Part shown: positions 34,593 through 43,204 of the stretch, piece after piece
Numbering within the stretch: position 1 is the stretch's first letter
Layout: each line of letters begins with the position of its first letter
Assembly: GCF_017086445.1 (NCBI RefSeq)
Contig: NZ_CP070968.1
Span: 1,178,001 to 1,242,000 of the forward strand
Reading direction: 5' to 3'
DNA: 64,000 nt
Origin: Brevundimonas fontaquae
GTDB taxonomy: Bacteria > Pseudomonadota > Alphaproteobacteria > Caulobacterales > Caulobacteraceae
Position numbers and translations under genes: made by a program
The notes under the pieces: model-generated
The model's database searches: none
Seen by the model: only the letters and a program-made list of their open reading frames with translations
Told to the model about the DNA's origin: nothing

Positions 34593-34976
34593 ATGTTCAC
34601 CCACGTCACCGTCGGTGCCAACGACATCGAGGCGTCGCGCCGGTTCTACGACGCCGCGCTCGGCGCCCTGGGCGTCGAGCCGGGCCAGGGGCCGGACCCC
34701 AAGGGCCGCTACTGGTGGCGCACCCGCATGGGCGCCTTTGCGATCGGCGCGCCCATCGACGGCGAGCCGGCCTGCCACGCCAACGGCGGCACCATCGGCT
34801 TTCACGCCAAGACGCCCGAGATGGTCCAGGCCTTCCACGACGCCGGCGTCGCCGCCGGCGGTCGCGCCATCGAGGACCCGCCCGGCGAGCGTCAGGGCCC
34901 GTTCGGCCCGATGATCCTGGCATATCTGCGCGATCCGTCAGGCAACAAGATCTGCGCCATGCATCGGGTGGGTTGA
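34593..34976 (+). CDS. VOC-superfamily (glyoxalase/bleomycin-resistance fold) protein
   Basis: 127 residues. VOC pattern: HVTVGANDIEASRRFYDAAL at the N-terminus, GRYWWRTRMGAFAIG, IGFHAKTPEMVQAFHDAGV, and YLRDPSGNKICAMH at the C-terminus. The metal-site His near position 4 and a His/Glu late in the fold can be seen. AGGAGGG precedes the start. Lies in the same-strand run between the SDR and the toxin-antitoxin pair. Specific substrate not predictable. Confidence 0.85.
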   Translation: MFTHVTVGANDIEASRRFYDAALGALGVEPGQGPDPKGRYWWRTRMGAFAIGAPIDGEPACHANGGTIGFHAKTPEMVQAFHDAGVAAGGRAIEDPPGERQGPFGPMILAYLRDPSGNKICAMHRVG

Positions 34977-35014
34977 AGCGTTGTGGTCGTGCTAGCGCTG
35001 TGCTATCATGACGC

Positions 35015-35242
35015 ATGGCTCAGGTTCTTGTCCGCGATCTGGATGATGGCGTCGTCGCCCGCCTCAAGGTGATGGCGAAGGCTCAGAACATCTCCCTCGA
35101 GCAGAAGTTCAGGGACATGGCCGTGCGTGAGGCGATGGATGTCGAGGCCCGCTTTGAAGCCGCGTCTCGACGATCCCGCGAGCAGACGCGAGGCTCGTCT
35201 CTCGATTCCACGGCCCTGATCCGCGAAGATCGCGATCGGTGA
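35015..35242 (+). CDS. FitA-like ribbon-helix-helix antitoxin
   Basis: 75 residues beginning MAQVLVRDLDDGVVARLKVM, the typical FitA/VapB ribbon-helix-helix start, followed by SLEQKFRDMAVREAM and a polar C-terminal tail that would wrap the toxin. The stop overlaps the GTG start of the downstream PIN-domain gene by four bases (GTGA), a standard toxin-antitoxin arrangement. Should repress its own promoter and neutralise the toxin. Confidence 0.88.
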   Translation: MAQVLVRDLDDGVVARLKVMAKAQNISLEQKFRDMAVREAMDVEARFEAASRRSREQTRGSSLDSTALIREDRDR

Positions 35243-35655
35243 GTGCGGTTTTCGACGCCAGCGTCGTCGTCAAATGGTTCATCGACGATCCACTGGCTGA
35301 CGACGCGATCGAGGCCCGTCGAATCCACGGGTCTCCCGTTGCGCCGGACCTGATGCTGATCGAAGCGGCCAATGTCTTTCGCCGCTACGTGGTTCGTGGC
35401 GAACTGGAGGCTTCGTCCGCGACGGAAAACCTGTCCGTCATCCCGCAAGTCGTCGATTTGGCCGATCATCGAGAGCTGATCTCTGAAGCCTTCGATCTTG
35501 CTTGTGATCTCAATCATTCGATGACCGACTGCCTGTATGCCGTGATGGCGCGGCGGCGAGGTCTGCCTCTCGTCACCGCGGATGCCAAGCTTGCTCGGAA
35601 GCTGCACGCGGTCAGGGACATGGACGTTCGTCTCCTAAGCTCGCAGGAAATCTAG
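35239..35655 (+). CDS. vapC: PIN-domain toxin (VapC/FitB family)
   Basis: 138 residues from GTG. Acidic active-site residues of the PIN fold are all present: FDASVVVKWF (Asp6), LMLIEAANVF (Glu), MTDCLYAVMA (Asp) and VTADAKLARKL (Asp). Such toxins are Mg2+-dependent ribonucleases, often cleaving tRNA or rRNA. It looks complete, not degraded. The S-formylglutathione hydrolase ATG begins one base after this stop codon. Confidence 0.9.
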   Translation: MSAVFDASVVVKWFIDDPLADDAIEARRIHGSPVAPDLMLIEAANVFRRYVVRGELEASSATENLSVIPQVVDLADHRELISEAFDLACDLNHSMTDCLYAVMARRRGLPLVTADAKLARKLHAVRDMDVRLLSSQEI

Positions 35656-35656
35656 C

Positions 35657-36511
35657 ATGACCTTGCAGACCACCAAGACCCACGCCGTCCACGGCGGAAC
35701 CCTGCGCTATCTGAAGCATGACAGCACAGCGACCGGCACGCCGATGACCCTGTCGGTCTTCACGCCGGCGGGCGAGGGGCCTTTCCCGGTGCTGATCTGG
35801 CTGTCGGGCCTGACCTGCACCGAGGATAATTTCACCACCAAGGCGGGGGCCTACCAGGCCGCCGCCGAACACGGCGTCATCATCGTGGCGCCCGACACCT
35901 CTCCACGCGGAGACGGCGTCGCCGACGATCCCGCCTATGACCTGGGCCAAGGCGCGGGCTTCTATCTGGATGCGACGCAGGCGCCCTGGGCTCCGCATTT
36001 CCGCATGGAGACCTATGTCACCGGGGAACTGATCGCCCTGATCGACGCCGAGTTTGCGACCACGGGCGTCCGGTCGATCAGCGGCCATTCGATGGGCGGC
36101 CACGGCGCCCTGACCCTGGCGTTGAACCACCCCGACCTGTTCCGTTCGGTCTCCGCCTTCGCGCCGATCTGCTCGCCGACCCGTTGCGCCTGGGGTGAAA
36201 AGGCCTTCACCGCCTATCTGGGCGACGACCGCGCCGCCTGGGACCGCCACGACGCCGCCAAACGGATCGCGGCCGGCGCCGCCAAGGATCCTGACGGAGG
36301 GGGCGTCTTCGATGACATCCTGATCGACCAGGGCGACGCCGACAGCTTCCTGACCGACCAGCTGAAGCCGGAACTTCTCAAAGCCGCCGCCGACGCCGCC
36401 GGCCAGAAGATCACCCTGCGGATGCAGCCCGGCTACGACCACTCCTACTTCTTCATGGCCAGCTTCATCGCCGACCACATCGCCTTCCACGCCGAACGTT
36501 TGAAGACCTGA
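35657..36511 (+). CDS. fghA: S-formylglutathione hydrolase
   Basis: 284 residues, the family length. Esterase-D-type alpha/beta hydrolase: oxyanion-loop LSGLTCTEDNF, nucleophile elbow GHSMGGHGAL, Asp in IDQGDADSFL and His in GYDHSYFFMASFI complete the triad. Also YVTGELIALI and SAFAPICSPTRCAWG, hallmark segments of the family. Hydrolyses S-formylglutathione to formate and glutathione after the FrmA step. Separated from frmA by an SDR, a VOC gene and a toxin-antitoxin pair; only one base from vapC. Confidence 0.95.
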   Translation: MTLQTTKTHAVHGGTLRYLKHDSTATGTPMTLSVFTPAGEGPFPVLIWLSGLTCTEDNFTTKAGAYQAAAEHGVIIVAPDTSPRGDGVADDPAYDLGQGAGFYLDATQAPWAPHFRMETYVTGELIALIDAEFATTGVRSISGHSMGGHGALTLALNHPDLFRSVSAFAPICSPTRCAWGEKAFTAYLGDDRAAWDRHDAAKRIAAGAAKDPDGGGVFDDILIDQGDADSFLTDQLKPELLKAAADAAGQKITLRMQPGYDHSYFFMASFIADHIAFHAERLKT

Positions 36512-36538
36512 GCCGCCAGCGGTGCTAAAGGGCCGCCC

Positions 36539-36766
36539 ATGAGCGCTCCCGATCCCTACGAACCCATGTTTTCCGCCCTGTGCCGCGAGGTGGGCTATTG
36601 CCTGCACGCCAAGGGGCAGAAGCGGGTGATCGAAGCCCTGCCTAAGGGGCTGGACGCCGCCGTGCGCGCCGTCTTCGCGGCCGAGGGCGTGGACGAGCCC
36701 AATGCGCCGGGCGATGTGAAGCGCGCCGTTCGCGATTGCCTGAAGGCGAACTTGCCAGCCGTCTAA
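36539..36766 (+). CDS. Small conserved hypothetical protein
   Basis: 75 residues, soluble, predicted mostly helical: YEPMFSALCREVGYCLHAKG, then a LPKGLDAAVRAVFAAEGV segment and DVKRAVRDCLKANL. No signal peptide, membrane helix or known motif. It follows the formylglutathione hydrolase by 27 bases and may share its transcript. I do not recognise the family. Confidence 0.6.
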   Translation: MSAPDPYEPMFSALCREVGYCLHAKGQKRVIEALPKGLDAAVRAVFAAEGVDEPNAPGDVKRAVRDCLKANLPAV

Positions 36767-36776
36767 CTTGGTTTGG

Positions 36777-37067
36777 TCAGGGCGTCGGAACAATCTCGGT
36801 CGTGGTTCCCGAGGGCGTCGTGACGATGCGGATGGTGACGGGCGCCTTGCCAGTCTCCTCGACGGTCGTCGTCGTCGAAGACCAAACGGTATGACTGACG
36901 CGGCAGGTCTTACCGCCATAATTGTCCGCGCCGATTGCGGGGTCTTGGGTGCGGGTCGGCGTTTGACTCGCCATATCCGCCGCCGCCTTGTCCAGCGCCT
37001 TGAAACCAGCGCAACCGCTTCCTGAAACGGCCAGCGCCAGTAGGGCGATAAAACCGATACGCGACAT
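36777..37067 (-). CDS. Small lipoprotein, hypothetical
   Basis: 96 residues from the ATG of MSRIGFIALLALAVSG; an in-frame ATG nine codons upstream is less likely because it would precede the signal peptide with a polar stretch. Lipobox SGSGC (Cys about 19), then a polar chain with SQTPTRTQDPA and a Thr-rich TTTTVEETGKAPVTIRIV. No known domain. Converges on the small gene ending at 36766. Confidence 0.62.
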   Translation of the reverse strand: MSRIGFIALLALAVSGSGCAGFKALDKAAADMASQTPTRTQDPAIGADNYGGKTCRVSHTVWSSTTTTVEETGKAPVTIRIVTTPSGTTTEIVPTP

Positions 37068-37216
37068 GACAGCCTCCGATTGACGGGTAGACAATCGCGC
37101 GCGTTATGGGCCAATGCAAATGGCCAAGCTGAACAAAAACGCGATGAAATCGCTTGGGTCAGACGCCATAGCCCCTAAATGGGGTTCAGGAATAAACCCG
37201 TCTTCAGGAGACTGAC

Positions 37217-37828
37217 ATGGCCTTCACCCTGCCCCCGCTGCCCTACGCCTATGACGCGCTGGAGCCGGCCATCGACAAGGAGACGATGACCTTCCACCAC
37301 GACAAGCACCACCAGACCTATGTCGACAACCTGAACAAGGCCGTCGACGCCGACGAAAACCTGAAGGGCAAGTCGCTGGAGGAAATCTTCACCAGCATCT
37401 CCACCGCTCCCAAGGCCGTGCGCAACAACGGCGGCGGTCACTGGAACCACAGCCTGTTCTGGGAACTGCTGGCCCCGGCCGATCAGGCGGGTGAGCCCTC
37501 GGCCGAGCTGAAGGCCGCCATCGACGCCGATCTGGGCGGCATGGACAAGTTCAAGGAAGACTTCAACGCCGCCGGCGCCGCGCAGTTCGGTTCGGGCTGG
37601 GCCTGGCTGATCGTGCAGAACGGCAAGCTGAAGATCACCTCGACCCCGAACCAGGACAACCCGCTGATGGATGTCGTGGAAGAGCGCGGCGAGGTGATTC
37701 TGGGCGCCGACGTGTGGGAGCACGCCTACTATCTGAAATACCAGAACCGCCGCGCCGACTATCTGAAGTCGTTCTGGACGGTGGTGAACTGGAACAAGGT
37801 CAACGAACTCTACGCCGCCGCCAAATAG
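37217..37828 (+). CDS. Superoxide dismutase, Fe/Mn family
   Basis: 203 residues. Metal ligands: His27 (TFHHDKHH), His78 (NHSLFW), Asp165 and His169 (DVWEHAYY). Metal-type markers lean towards Mn or cambialistic: Gly in NNGGGHWNH and Gln in TPNQDNP, both as in MnSOD, rather than the Gln in NNAAQ of E. coli FeSOD. CAGGAGA precedes the ATG. No signal peptide, so cytoplasmic. Single gene with its own terminator. Confidence 0.95.
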   Translation: MAFTLPPLPYAYDALEPAIDKETMTFHHDKHHQTYVDNLNKAVDADENLKGKSLEEIFTSISTAPKAVRNNGGGHWNHSLFWELLAPADQAGEPSAELKAAIDADLGGMDKFKEDFNAAGAAQFGSGWAWLIVQNGKLKITSTPNQDNPLMDVVEERGEVILGADVWEHAYYLKYQNRRADYLKSFWTVVNWNKVNELYAAAK

Positions 37829-37860
37829 GGCCGGTCCAGCCCAGAGACCGAGAGATGACG

Positions 37861-37890
37861 ACGCCCGCCGGAACCTCCGGCGGGCGTTTT
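37861..37890 (+). terminator. Intrinsic terminator of the superoxide dismutase gene
   Basis: A perfect 11-base stem (37861-37871 with 37877-37887), five-base loop and a TTTT tail. Confidence 0.9.
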
Positions 37891-37922
37891 CGATTGCGTC
37901 ATCGCAAACGGAGATCGAAGCG

Positions 37923-38861
37923 ATGCGGACGATGATGACGGGGGCTGCTTTCGCGGCTCTGATGCTGGCGGCCTGTAACCCCAACGCGAACCCGCAGAAG
38001 CCCGGCGATCCCGCGCCGCCCAACCCCACCCAGACCGTCGCCGCGCCGGCCGAGAAGCCGGTCTATCGCTTCAAGATCGGCGCGCTCGACGCCATCGCCC
38101 TGTTCGACGGCGAAAACCCGGTCAAGAACGACAACCAGACCTTCGGCGTCGGTCTGACGCCGCAGGCGGTCGCCGCGCCCCTGACCGCCGCCGGACAGCC
38201 GGCCGATCCGATCATGCTGGAAATCCATCCGCTTCTGCTCAGGAACGGCGCCCGCACGATGCTGTTCGACACAGGCCTGGGCGAGGGCAAGGGCCAGTTG
38301 ATGGACAGCCTGCAAAAGGCGGGCGTCGACCCGGCCTCGATCACCGACGTGCTAATCTCGCACGGCCACCCGGACCATGTCGGCGGCCTGATCCGAAATG
38401 GCGGCCTAGCCTTCCCCAATGCGGCGGTCCGGATGTCGCAGGCGGAATGGGCGTCCATCCGCGCCAATCCCGAGCTGGCCGATCTGGTGCGGATCATCAC
38501 GCCCAAGGTCCAGGCTTTCGAGCCGGGCGGCGAGGTCGCGCCGGGCGTCCAGTCCCAGGACACGGCCGGCCATACGCCGGGGCACGTCGCCTATCTGATC
38601 GCCAACGGCCAGAACCAGCTGCTCTACACCGGCGACCTGATGCATCACTGGATTCTGTCGGTCGAACATCCAGACTGGAAGGTCGGCTATGACGACGATC
38701 AGGCGGCAGGCCTGAAGGCGCGGCTGGACGAGGTGACGGCGCTGCGCAACTCCGGCGCCCACATCTACGCCTATCACTTCCCGTTCCCGGGCCTGGGCAA
38801 GGTCGCGACCCGCGAAGGCCGCGCCATGTTCATTTCGGAAGCGCAGTCTGCGAAGGACTAG
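37923..38861 (+). CDS. MBL-fold metallo-hydrolase lipoprotein
   Basis: 312 residues. Lipobox LMLAAC with lipid-attached Cys about 18, then a Pro/Asn-rich linker. Metallo-beta-lactamase fold: metal motif SHGHPDHVGG, later DTAGHTPGHVAY and YTGDLMHH, with a final YHFPFPG His. Organisation resembles the lactonase/AttM-like branch (also Caulobacterales exported hydrolases), so lactones or esters are plausible substrates. Overlaps the convergent small gene by four bases. Confidence 0.88.
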   Translation: MRTMMTGAAFAALMLAACNPNANPQKPGDPAPPNPTQTVAAPAEKPVYRFKIGALDAIALFDGENPVKNDNQTFGVGLTPQAVAAPLTAAGQPADPIMLEIHPLLLRNGARTMLFDTGLGEGKGQLMDSLQKAGVDPASITDVLISHGHPDHVGGLIRNGGLAFPNAAVRMSQAEWASIRANPELADLVRIITPKVQAFEPGGEVAPGVQSQDTAGHTPGHVAYLIANGQNQLLYTGDLMHHWILSVEHPDWKVGYDDDQAAGLKARLDEVTALRNSGAHIYAYHFPFPGLGKVATREGRAMFISEAQSAKD

Positions 38862-39079
38862 ATGCGAAAATCCACGCCGTGCCGGGTGCGCGCGTTCATG
38901 CGCTCGGCATGGTGCTGGCGGACCATGCGGCGCCGGCGCAGCATCTCGTGGATGCCGTCGGCGAGATCGAGGAGTTGGTGGTCGCTCAAAGGCTCGACCA
39001 GATCGACCAGCTGCTTCTTGAGTGTTTCCATGGCCTTGTCGGACAGGCCGGTCTGAAAGCTGTTGGGTTCGGGCTGCAT
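38858..39079 (-). CDS. Small helical protein, hypothetical
   Basis: 73 residues from the ATG behind a strong AAGGAGGA ribosome-binding site; an upstream in-frame start is not supported by one. Helical and charged (LSDKAMETLKKQLVDLVEPL, DLADGIHEMLRRRR). No motif recognised. Its 3' end overlaps the MBL-fold gene by four bases on the opposite strand. Confidence 0.6.
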   Translation of the reverse strand: MQPEPNSFQTGLSDKAMETLKKQLVDLVEPLSDHQLLDLADGIHEMLRRRRMVRQHHAERMNARTRHGVDFRI

Positions 39080-39329
39080 TCCACTCCTCCTTGTCCTCAT
39101 GCGTGGTTTGGTTGCATCGAAGGAAGGGTGGGGCGACGGGATCGTTCCATGCCATCGTGCTTAACGGCCCGCCGTGCTTGACTCCGCCGCCCTCGCTGGC
39201 CATAAGCGCCGCCTTCTACGGGTCCGCTTCGGCGGGGCCGGGATGAATGACGGAAGATGCGTGGACCGCCGTTGAGATCGCATTCCCAATCCAGGGAATG
39301 CCGGGCCGTATCGTCGAAAAGAGAATAGA

Positions 39330-39947
39330 ATGTCCAAGCGCCACAGCGCCAAGTACAAGATCGACCGGGCCATGGGTGAGAACCTGTGGGGCCGCGCCAA
39401 GTCGCCGGTCAACAAGCGTTCTTACGGTCCCGGCCAGCACGGCCAGCGTCGCAAGTCCAAGGTTTCGGACTTCGGTCTGCAACTGAAGGCCAAGCAGAAG
39501 CTGAAGGGCTACTACGGCAACATCACCGAGAAGCAGTTCGCCAAGACCTATGACGAGGCTGCGCGTCGCAAGGGCAACACCTCGGAAAACCTGATCGGTC
39601 TGCTGGAATCGCGCCTGGACGCCGTCGTCTACCGCGCCAAGTTCGTCCCGACCGTCTGGGCCGCCCGCCAGTTCGTCAGCCACGGCCACGTCCTGGTCAA
39701 CGGCAAGAAGGTCGACATCGCCTCCTACCGCGTGAAGCCGGAAGACGTCGTCACCGTGAAGGAAAAGTCGCGCAACATGGCTCTGGTGCTCGAAGCCCAG
39801 CAGTCGTCGGAACGCGACGTGCCTGATTACCTGGAACTGTCGGACCGCTCGTTCTCGGTTCGCTACGTCCGCGTGCCGGAACTGTCGGACGTGCCGTACG
39901 CCGTGAAGATGGAACCGAACCTGGTCGTCGAATACTACGCTTCGTAA
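39330..39947 (+). CDS. rpsD: 30S ribosomal protein S4
   Basis: 205 residues. N-terminal [42 protein letters not shown], the S4 RNA-binding domain ([12 protein letters not shown], then [18 protein letters not shown]) and a C-terminal [10 protein letters not shown]. This is the shorter alphaproteobacterial form without the zinc-binding Cys motif. Organised independently, not in an S13-S11-S4 operon. A 250-base leader region upstream (39080-39329) contains no gene. Confidence 0.98.
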   Translation: MSKRHSAKYKIDRAMGENLWGRAKSPVNKRSYGPGQHGQRRKSKVSDFGLQLKAKQKLKGYYGNITEKQFAKTYDEAARRKGNTSENLIGLLESRLDAVVYRAKFVPTVWAARQFVSHGHVLVNGKKVDIASYRVKPEDVVTVKEKSRNMALVLEAQQSSERDVPDYLELSDRSFSVRYVRVPELSDVPYAVKMEPNLVVEYYAS

Positions 39948-40014
39948 GCGGAGTTTTCTTCTGAGCGGCTATCGGCCTTCGGCCTACTTGAGCCGCTTCT
40001 GGATTTGAGTTTGG

Positions 40015-40050
40015 AGGGCCTCGGATTCGTCCGGGGCCTTTCGTTTTTTA
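40015..40050 (+). terminator. Intrinsic terminator downstream of rpsD
   Basis: An 11-base stem with two G-U pairs (40015-40025 with 40030-40040) closed by a TTCG tetraloop, followed by TTTCGTTTTTTA. Confidence 0.85.
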
Positions 40051-40136
40051 TCCTGTTCCCTCCAGGGGCGAACAGGCGCATTCTCGGCCGGTTCAGGCTT
40101 TGAGGCAGGGGAGGTCGTCAGTTGCGCGACTCCATC

Positions 40137-40502
40137 ATGAAACGCTTGGCTTTGATCGCCGCCGCATCGGCGGGCTTGGCCGCCTGCGCCAGCCGCGGCG
40201 AGCCCACCGTCTCGACTGCGGGAATGCCCGGCGCGCTGGAGCCGATCCATGCCGCCGCCTTCACCAAGGACCAGGCCGTCTTCTGGGTCAGTTCGAACGG
40301 CTGCACGGCCAAGGAAGACCTGATCCCGATCGTCAGCCTGCAGGGCGGCAGCGCCGTCATCACCCTGCGACGCATCGACGAGGACAAGTGCAAGCAGGAC
40401 CTGGTCCAGGGCGTCGAGCTGAAGTGGTCGTTCGAGGAACTGGGCCTGACGCCCGGCTCGCCCGTCAGCGTCAACAACCCCTATCAGCTGCCCCGCTCCT
40501 GA
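40137..40502 (+). CDS. Small lipoprotein, paralogue A
   Basis: 121 residues from ATG; a TTG five codons earlier is possible. Lipobox GLAACAS (Cys about 17). The mature chain carries SSNGCTAKEDLIPIVS, GGSAVITLRRIDEDKCKQDL, GVELKWSFEELGLTPG and a terminal NPYQL. The same pattern occurs in the lipoprotein at 41941-42336, so the two are paralogues flanking an Old Yellow Enzyme gene. Two conserved Cys may form a disulphide. Function unknown. Confidence 0.7.
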   Translation: MKRLALIAAASAGLAACASRGEPTVSTAGMPGALEPIHAAAFTKDQAVFWVSSNGCTAKEDLIPIVSLQGGSAVITLRRIDEDKCKQDLVQGVELKWSFEELGLTPGSPVSVNNPYQLPRS

Positions 40503-40553
40503 AAACGGCGGCCGCCTGTCCGCTGACGGACGCCGCCTGATTGATCGGTAGGG

Positions 40554-41657
40554 TCAGCGGGCCTTGCCGTATCCCGGCCAGTGCTTCTTTCCGGCCCGCT
40601 CGTATTGCGGCGGCAGGCCTTCATCCTCACCCAGGGCGACGGCCGCATGGTGCGCCCAGTGCGGATCGTCCAGCGCCGCGCGTGCGATGGCGATGAAGTC
40701 GGCCTGACCGGACGCTACGATGTCCTCGGCCTGCTGCGGATCGAAGATCATGCCGACGGCCATCACATTGGCCTGCGGCGTCGCCGCCTTCACGGCCTGG
40801 GCGAACCGCAACTGATAACCCGGCTCGTCGCCCGGAATCTTCGCCTGGGAGACGTTCCCGCCCGACGTCAGGTGGAGATAATCATAGCCCATGTCGTGCA
40901 GCGCCTGACCAAAGGCCGTCACCTCGTCCAGGGCGATTCCGCCCTCCACCCAGTCCGAGCCGTTGAAGCGCACGCCCAGCGCCTTGGTCCGGGGCCAGGC
41001 GTCGCGCAGAGCCTGGGCGACCCGCAGCGGGAAGCGCGCCCGGTTCTCATATGATCCGCCGAACTCGTCGGTGCGGTGGTTGGACACCGGCGACAGGAAC
41101 TGGGTCAGCAAATAGCCGTGGGCGGCGTGCAGTTCGACCAGATCGAACCCGGCCCGGTCCGCCCGCCGCGCCGCGTCCTCGAAGGCGGCGACGACGCGAT
41201 CTATGTCGGCCGGGGTCATGGCGGTCGGCGTGTGCCAGTCATCCTTGAACGGTTCGGCCGAGGCGCTGAAGGTTTCCCACGCGCCGTCTTCAGCCTTCAG
41301 GGCGCCGCCGCCCTTCCACGGGGCGCTGGTCGATGCCTTGCGTCCGGCGTGGGCCAGTTGGATGCCGATCGGGGTGTCGCTGTAGGTGCGGATGTCGCGG
41401 ATGATTCGGGCGAAGGCCTCTTCCTGCGCGTCGTTCCACAGGCCGGTGTCGTCGGGCGTGATTCGTCCCGCCGCCTCGACTCCCGTGGCCTCGACGATGA
41501 CCAGTCCCGCGCCGGAGATCGCCAGTCGTCCCAGATGCTGCACGTGCCAGGGCTGGGGCACGCCGTCGATGGCCGAATACTGGCACATCGGCGCGATGGC
41601 GACGCGGTTCTTCAGCGTCAGTGGGCCGACGGCGCGGGGCGAGAACAGCTGGCTCAT
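40554..41657 (-). CDS. namA: NADH:flavin oxidoreductase of the Old Yellow Enzyme family (YqjM/NamA-like)
   Basis: 367 residues, TIM barrel. Seen: LKNRVAIAPMCQYSA with the flavin-proximal Cys typical of the YqjM (thermophilic-like) subclass, IQLAHAGRKAS, DLVELHAAHGYLLTQFLSP, and a GMIFDPQQAEDI phosphate-binding segment followed by ADFIAIARAAL. Reduces activated C=C bonds with NADPH through FMN. Stands between two plus-strand lipoprotein paralogues and shares no operon with them. Confidence 0.93.
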   Translation of the reverse strand: MSQLFSPRAVGPLTLKNRVAIAPMCQYSAIDGVPQPWHVQHLGRLAISGAGLVIVEATGVEAAGRITPDDTGLWNDAQEEAFARIIRDIRTYSDTPIGIQLAHAGRKASTSAPWKGGGALKAEDGAWETFSASAEPFKDDWHTPTAMTPADIDRVVAAFEDAARRADRAGFDLVELHAAHGYLLTQFLSPVSNHRTDEFGGSYENRARFPLRVAQALRDAWPRTKALGVRFNGSDWVEGGIALDEVTAFGQALHDMGYDYLHLTSGGNVSQAKIPGDEPGYQLRFAQAVKAATPQANVMAVGMIFDPQQAEDIVASGQADFIAIARAALDDPHWAHHAAVALGEDEGLPPQYERAGKKHWPGYGKAR

Positions 41658-41824
41658 GAAGGATGATCCGTGGGGCAGGAGAGGGGGGGACTGTAGCTAT
41701 GGCGGTTGCGGTCACGTTCAACCCCGATCCTTTCCGATTGTTCACCCAGCTTTCCGATTATTCACGTGTGCACGCCCGGCCCACGCGGCACAAAAGGGTC
41801 AAGCTTCAACTGGGGAACACACCA

Positions 41825-41941
41825 ATGCTTCGTCTCGCTCTCGCCATCGCCATCGCCGCCCCGCTGCTGTCGGGCTGCATCATCGTCTCGACCGAAAAGC
41901 CGACGACGCGCGTCATCACCGCGCCGGCCTCGGGCCAGTGA
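41825..41941 (+). CDS. Very small lipoprotein (38 aa)
   Basis: MLRLALAIAIAAPLLSGC is a complete lipoprotein signal (lipobox LLSGC, Cys18), followed by only about 20 mature residues. The stop overlaps the next gene's ATG as TGATG, so the two are likely translationally coupled. The N-terminal signals of the two are similar (APLLSGC versus APLLSAC). Too short to assign; may be a duplicated signal region. Confidence 0.5.
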   Translation: MLRLALAIAIAAPLLSGCIIVSTEKPTTRVITAPASGQ

Positions 41942-42336
41942 TGCGCAGCCTGGTGAAGGGCCCGATGATCAAGGGTCTGGCGGTCGTGGCCCTGGTCGCG
42001 CCGCTGCTGTCGGCCTGCGTCATCTATGACAGCGACGCGGGCGAGAACGTCTCGGTGAACCTGCGCCGCGACGACGCCCCGCCGGCCGAGGCCATCCGCG
42101 AAGCCCGGTTCGCCGACGGCGCCCTGGTCGCGCGCGTCGACTCCACCGGCTGCACCCAGGCGTCGGATTTCGAGGTGTCGGTATCGGACGGCTCGCCGGC
42201 CGAGATCACCCTTCGTCGCACCAAACAGGACCTGTGCAAGGCCCTGGTCCCGGACGGCGTCGAGCTGCGCTGGACCTATGCCGACCTGGGCCTGGAGCCC
42301 GGCACGCCGGCCCGCATCCTCAATCCGCTGAAGTAG
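41941..42336 (+). CDS. Small lipoprotein, paralogue B
   Basis: 131 residues (a start eight codons later, MIKGLAVV, is possible). Lipobox LLSACV. The mature part contains VDSTGCTQASDFEVSVSDG, EITLRRTKQDLCKALVPDG, ELRWTYADLGLEPGTPARI and NPLK. It matches paralogue A (40137-40502) motif by motif over about 75 residues. Coupled to the 38-residue lipoprotein by TGATG. Its end overlaps the convergent thioesterase gene by 17 bases. Confidence 0.68.
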   Translation: MRSLVKGPMIKGLAVVALVAPLLSACVIYDSDAGENVSVNLRRDDAPPAEAIREARFADGALVARVDSTGCTQASDFEVSVSDGSPAEITLRRTKQDLCKALVPDGVELRWTYADLGLEPGTPARILNPLK

Positions 42337-42760
42337 GCGTCTCGAACACGGTCAGCATGTCTGGCGGAATGCGCTGCGGCCTCAGGGTCGCAGCGTCCAC
42401 CAGCACCCATTCGGTGACGCCCTGGGCGCAGACGCGACCCTGGGCGTCCTCGATGCGGACATAGCGGGTGAAGCGCGGCCCCTGCGGATCGCCGACCCAG
42501 GTGCGGGCGACCACGCCCTCTGCGCCCGGCTCGATGCCGCGCAGATAGTCGATCTCATGCCGGGTGGCGACCCACGACCATTTCGCCCGCGTCGCCTCGT
42601 CGAAGCGCGCATTCCAGTGGGCCGTGCCCGCATCCTGCAGCCAGCCGACATAGACGACGTTGTTGACGTGGCCGTTGGCGTCGATGTGCTCGGGCCGCAC
42701 GTCCAGCGGCACGACGAAGACCTCGCGGTCCTCGCGCGGCGTGAGGGTCTTCCTGGCCAT
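42320..42760 (-). CDS. Acyl-CoA thioesterase, 4HBT hotdog-fold
   Basis: 146 residues. Hotdog-fold pattern DVRPEHIDANGHVNNVVYVGWLQD (with the Asp-x-x-x-His-Val-Asn-Asn motif of YbgC/FcbC-like enzymes), RHEIDYLRGIEPGAEGV and VLVDAATLRPQRIP. Its start overlaps the glutaredoxin stop as TGATG. The CoA ester hydrolysed is not predictable. Confidence 0.88.
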   Translation of the reverse strand: MARKTLTPREDREVFVVPLDVRPEHIDANGHVNNVVYVGWLQDAGTAHWNARFDEATRAKWSWVATRHEIDYLRGIEPGAEGVVARTWVGDPQGPRFTRYVRIEDAQGRVCAQGVTEWVLVDAATLRPQRIPPDMLTVFETPTSAD

Positions 42761-43113
42761 CAGGCCTCGCCGAGCGGCACGCCCTTCTCGACCATAAGGG
42801 CCTGAAGTTCGCCGGCCTGGAACATCTCGCGGATAATGTCCGATCCGCCCACGAACTCGCCCTTCACATAGAGCTGCGGAATGGTGGGCCAGTCAGTAAA
42901 GCTCTTGATGCCTTCGCGCAGGGCTTCGTCCTGCAGCACGTCCACGCCCACGAAGCCGGCGCCGACATGATCCAGGATCTGCACCGCCAGGGACGAGAAG
43001 CCGCAGCGCGGCTGGTCCGGCGTGCCCTTCATGAACAGGACCACGTCGTTCTGGGCGACGGTTTCGCCGATGAAGGCGTGGACGGGATCGGCGGCTTGGG
43101 CGGTGTCGGTCAC
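42760..43113 (-). CDS. grxD: Monothiol glutaredoxin (Grx4 family)
   Basis: 117 residues from GTG. CGFS active site at 37-40, MKGTPDQPRCGFS context, FTDWPTIPQLYVKGEFVGG (cis-Pro and GSH-binding). CGFS glutaredoxins carry [2Fe-2S] clusters and partner with BolA proteins. A BolA-family gene is about 1 kb upstream on the same strand, with an aldo/keto reductase-like gene in between. Followed by a coupled thioesterase gene. Confidence 0.95.
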   Translation of the reverse strand: MTDTAQAADPVHAFIGETVAQNDVVLFMKGTPDQPRCGFSSLAVQILDHVGAGFVGVDVLQDEALREGIKSFTDWPTIPQLYVKGEFVGGSDIIREMFQAGELQALMVEKGVPLGEA

Positions 43114-43204
43114 GGATACGGGCCTTTCGTGAAGCCCGTCAGCTAGGGAGCCGAACGGGCGCGGTCAAGGCGTCCGCGACGTTCTGCACAGCCGCTGAGG
43201 ACGG

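Noticed and set aside
33834..36511. Genomic island boundaries around the toxin-antitoxin pair
   Set aside because: Base composition of the toxin-antitoxin genes is only slightly lower than the surroundings and the flanking formaldehyde genes look native, so no island edges could be defined.
35612..37114. A 500-codon minus-strand open frame over fghA and its neighbours
   Set aside because: Covers three real genes with intact motifs; itself has only GC-codon composition and no motif.
39080..39329. S4-binding pseudoknot/riboregulator before rpsD
   Set aside because: Only partial stems could be drawn by eye and nothing matching a known S4 leader; without alignment of related leaders it is not supportable.
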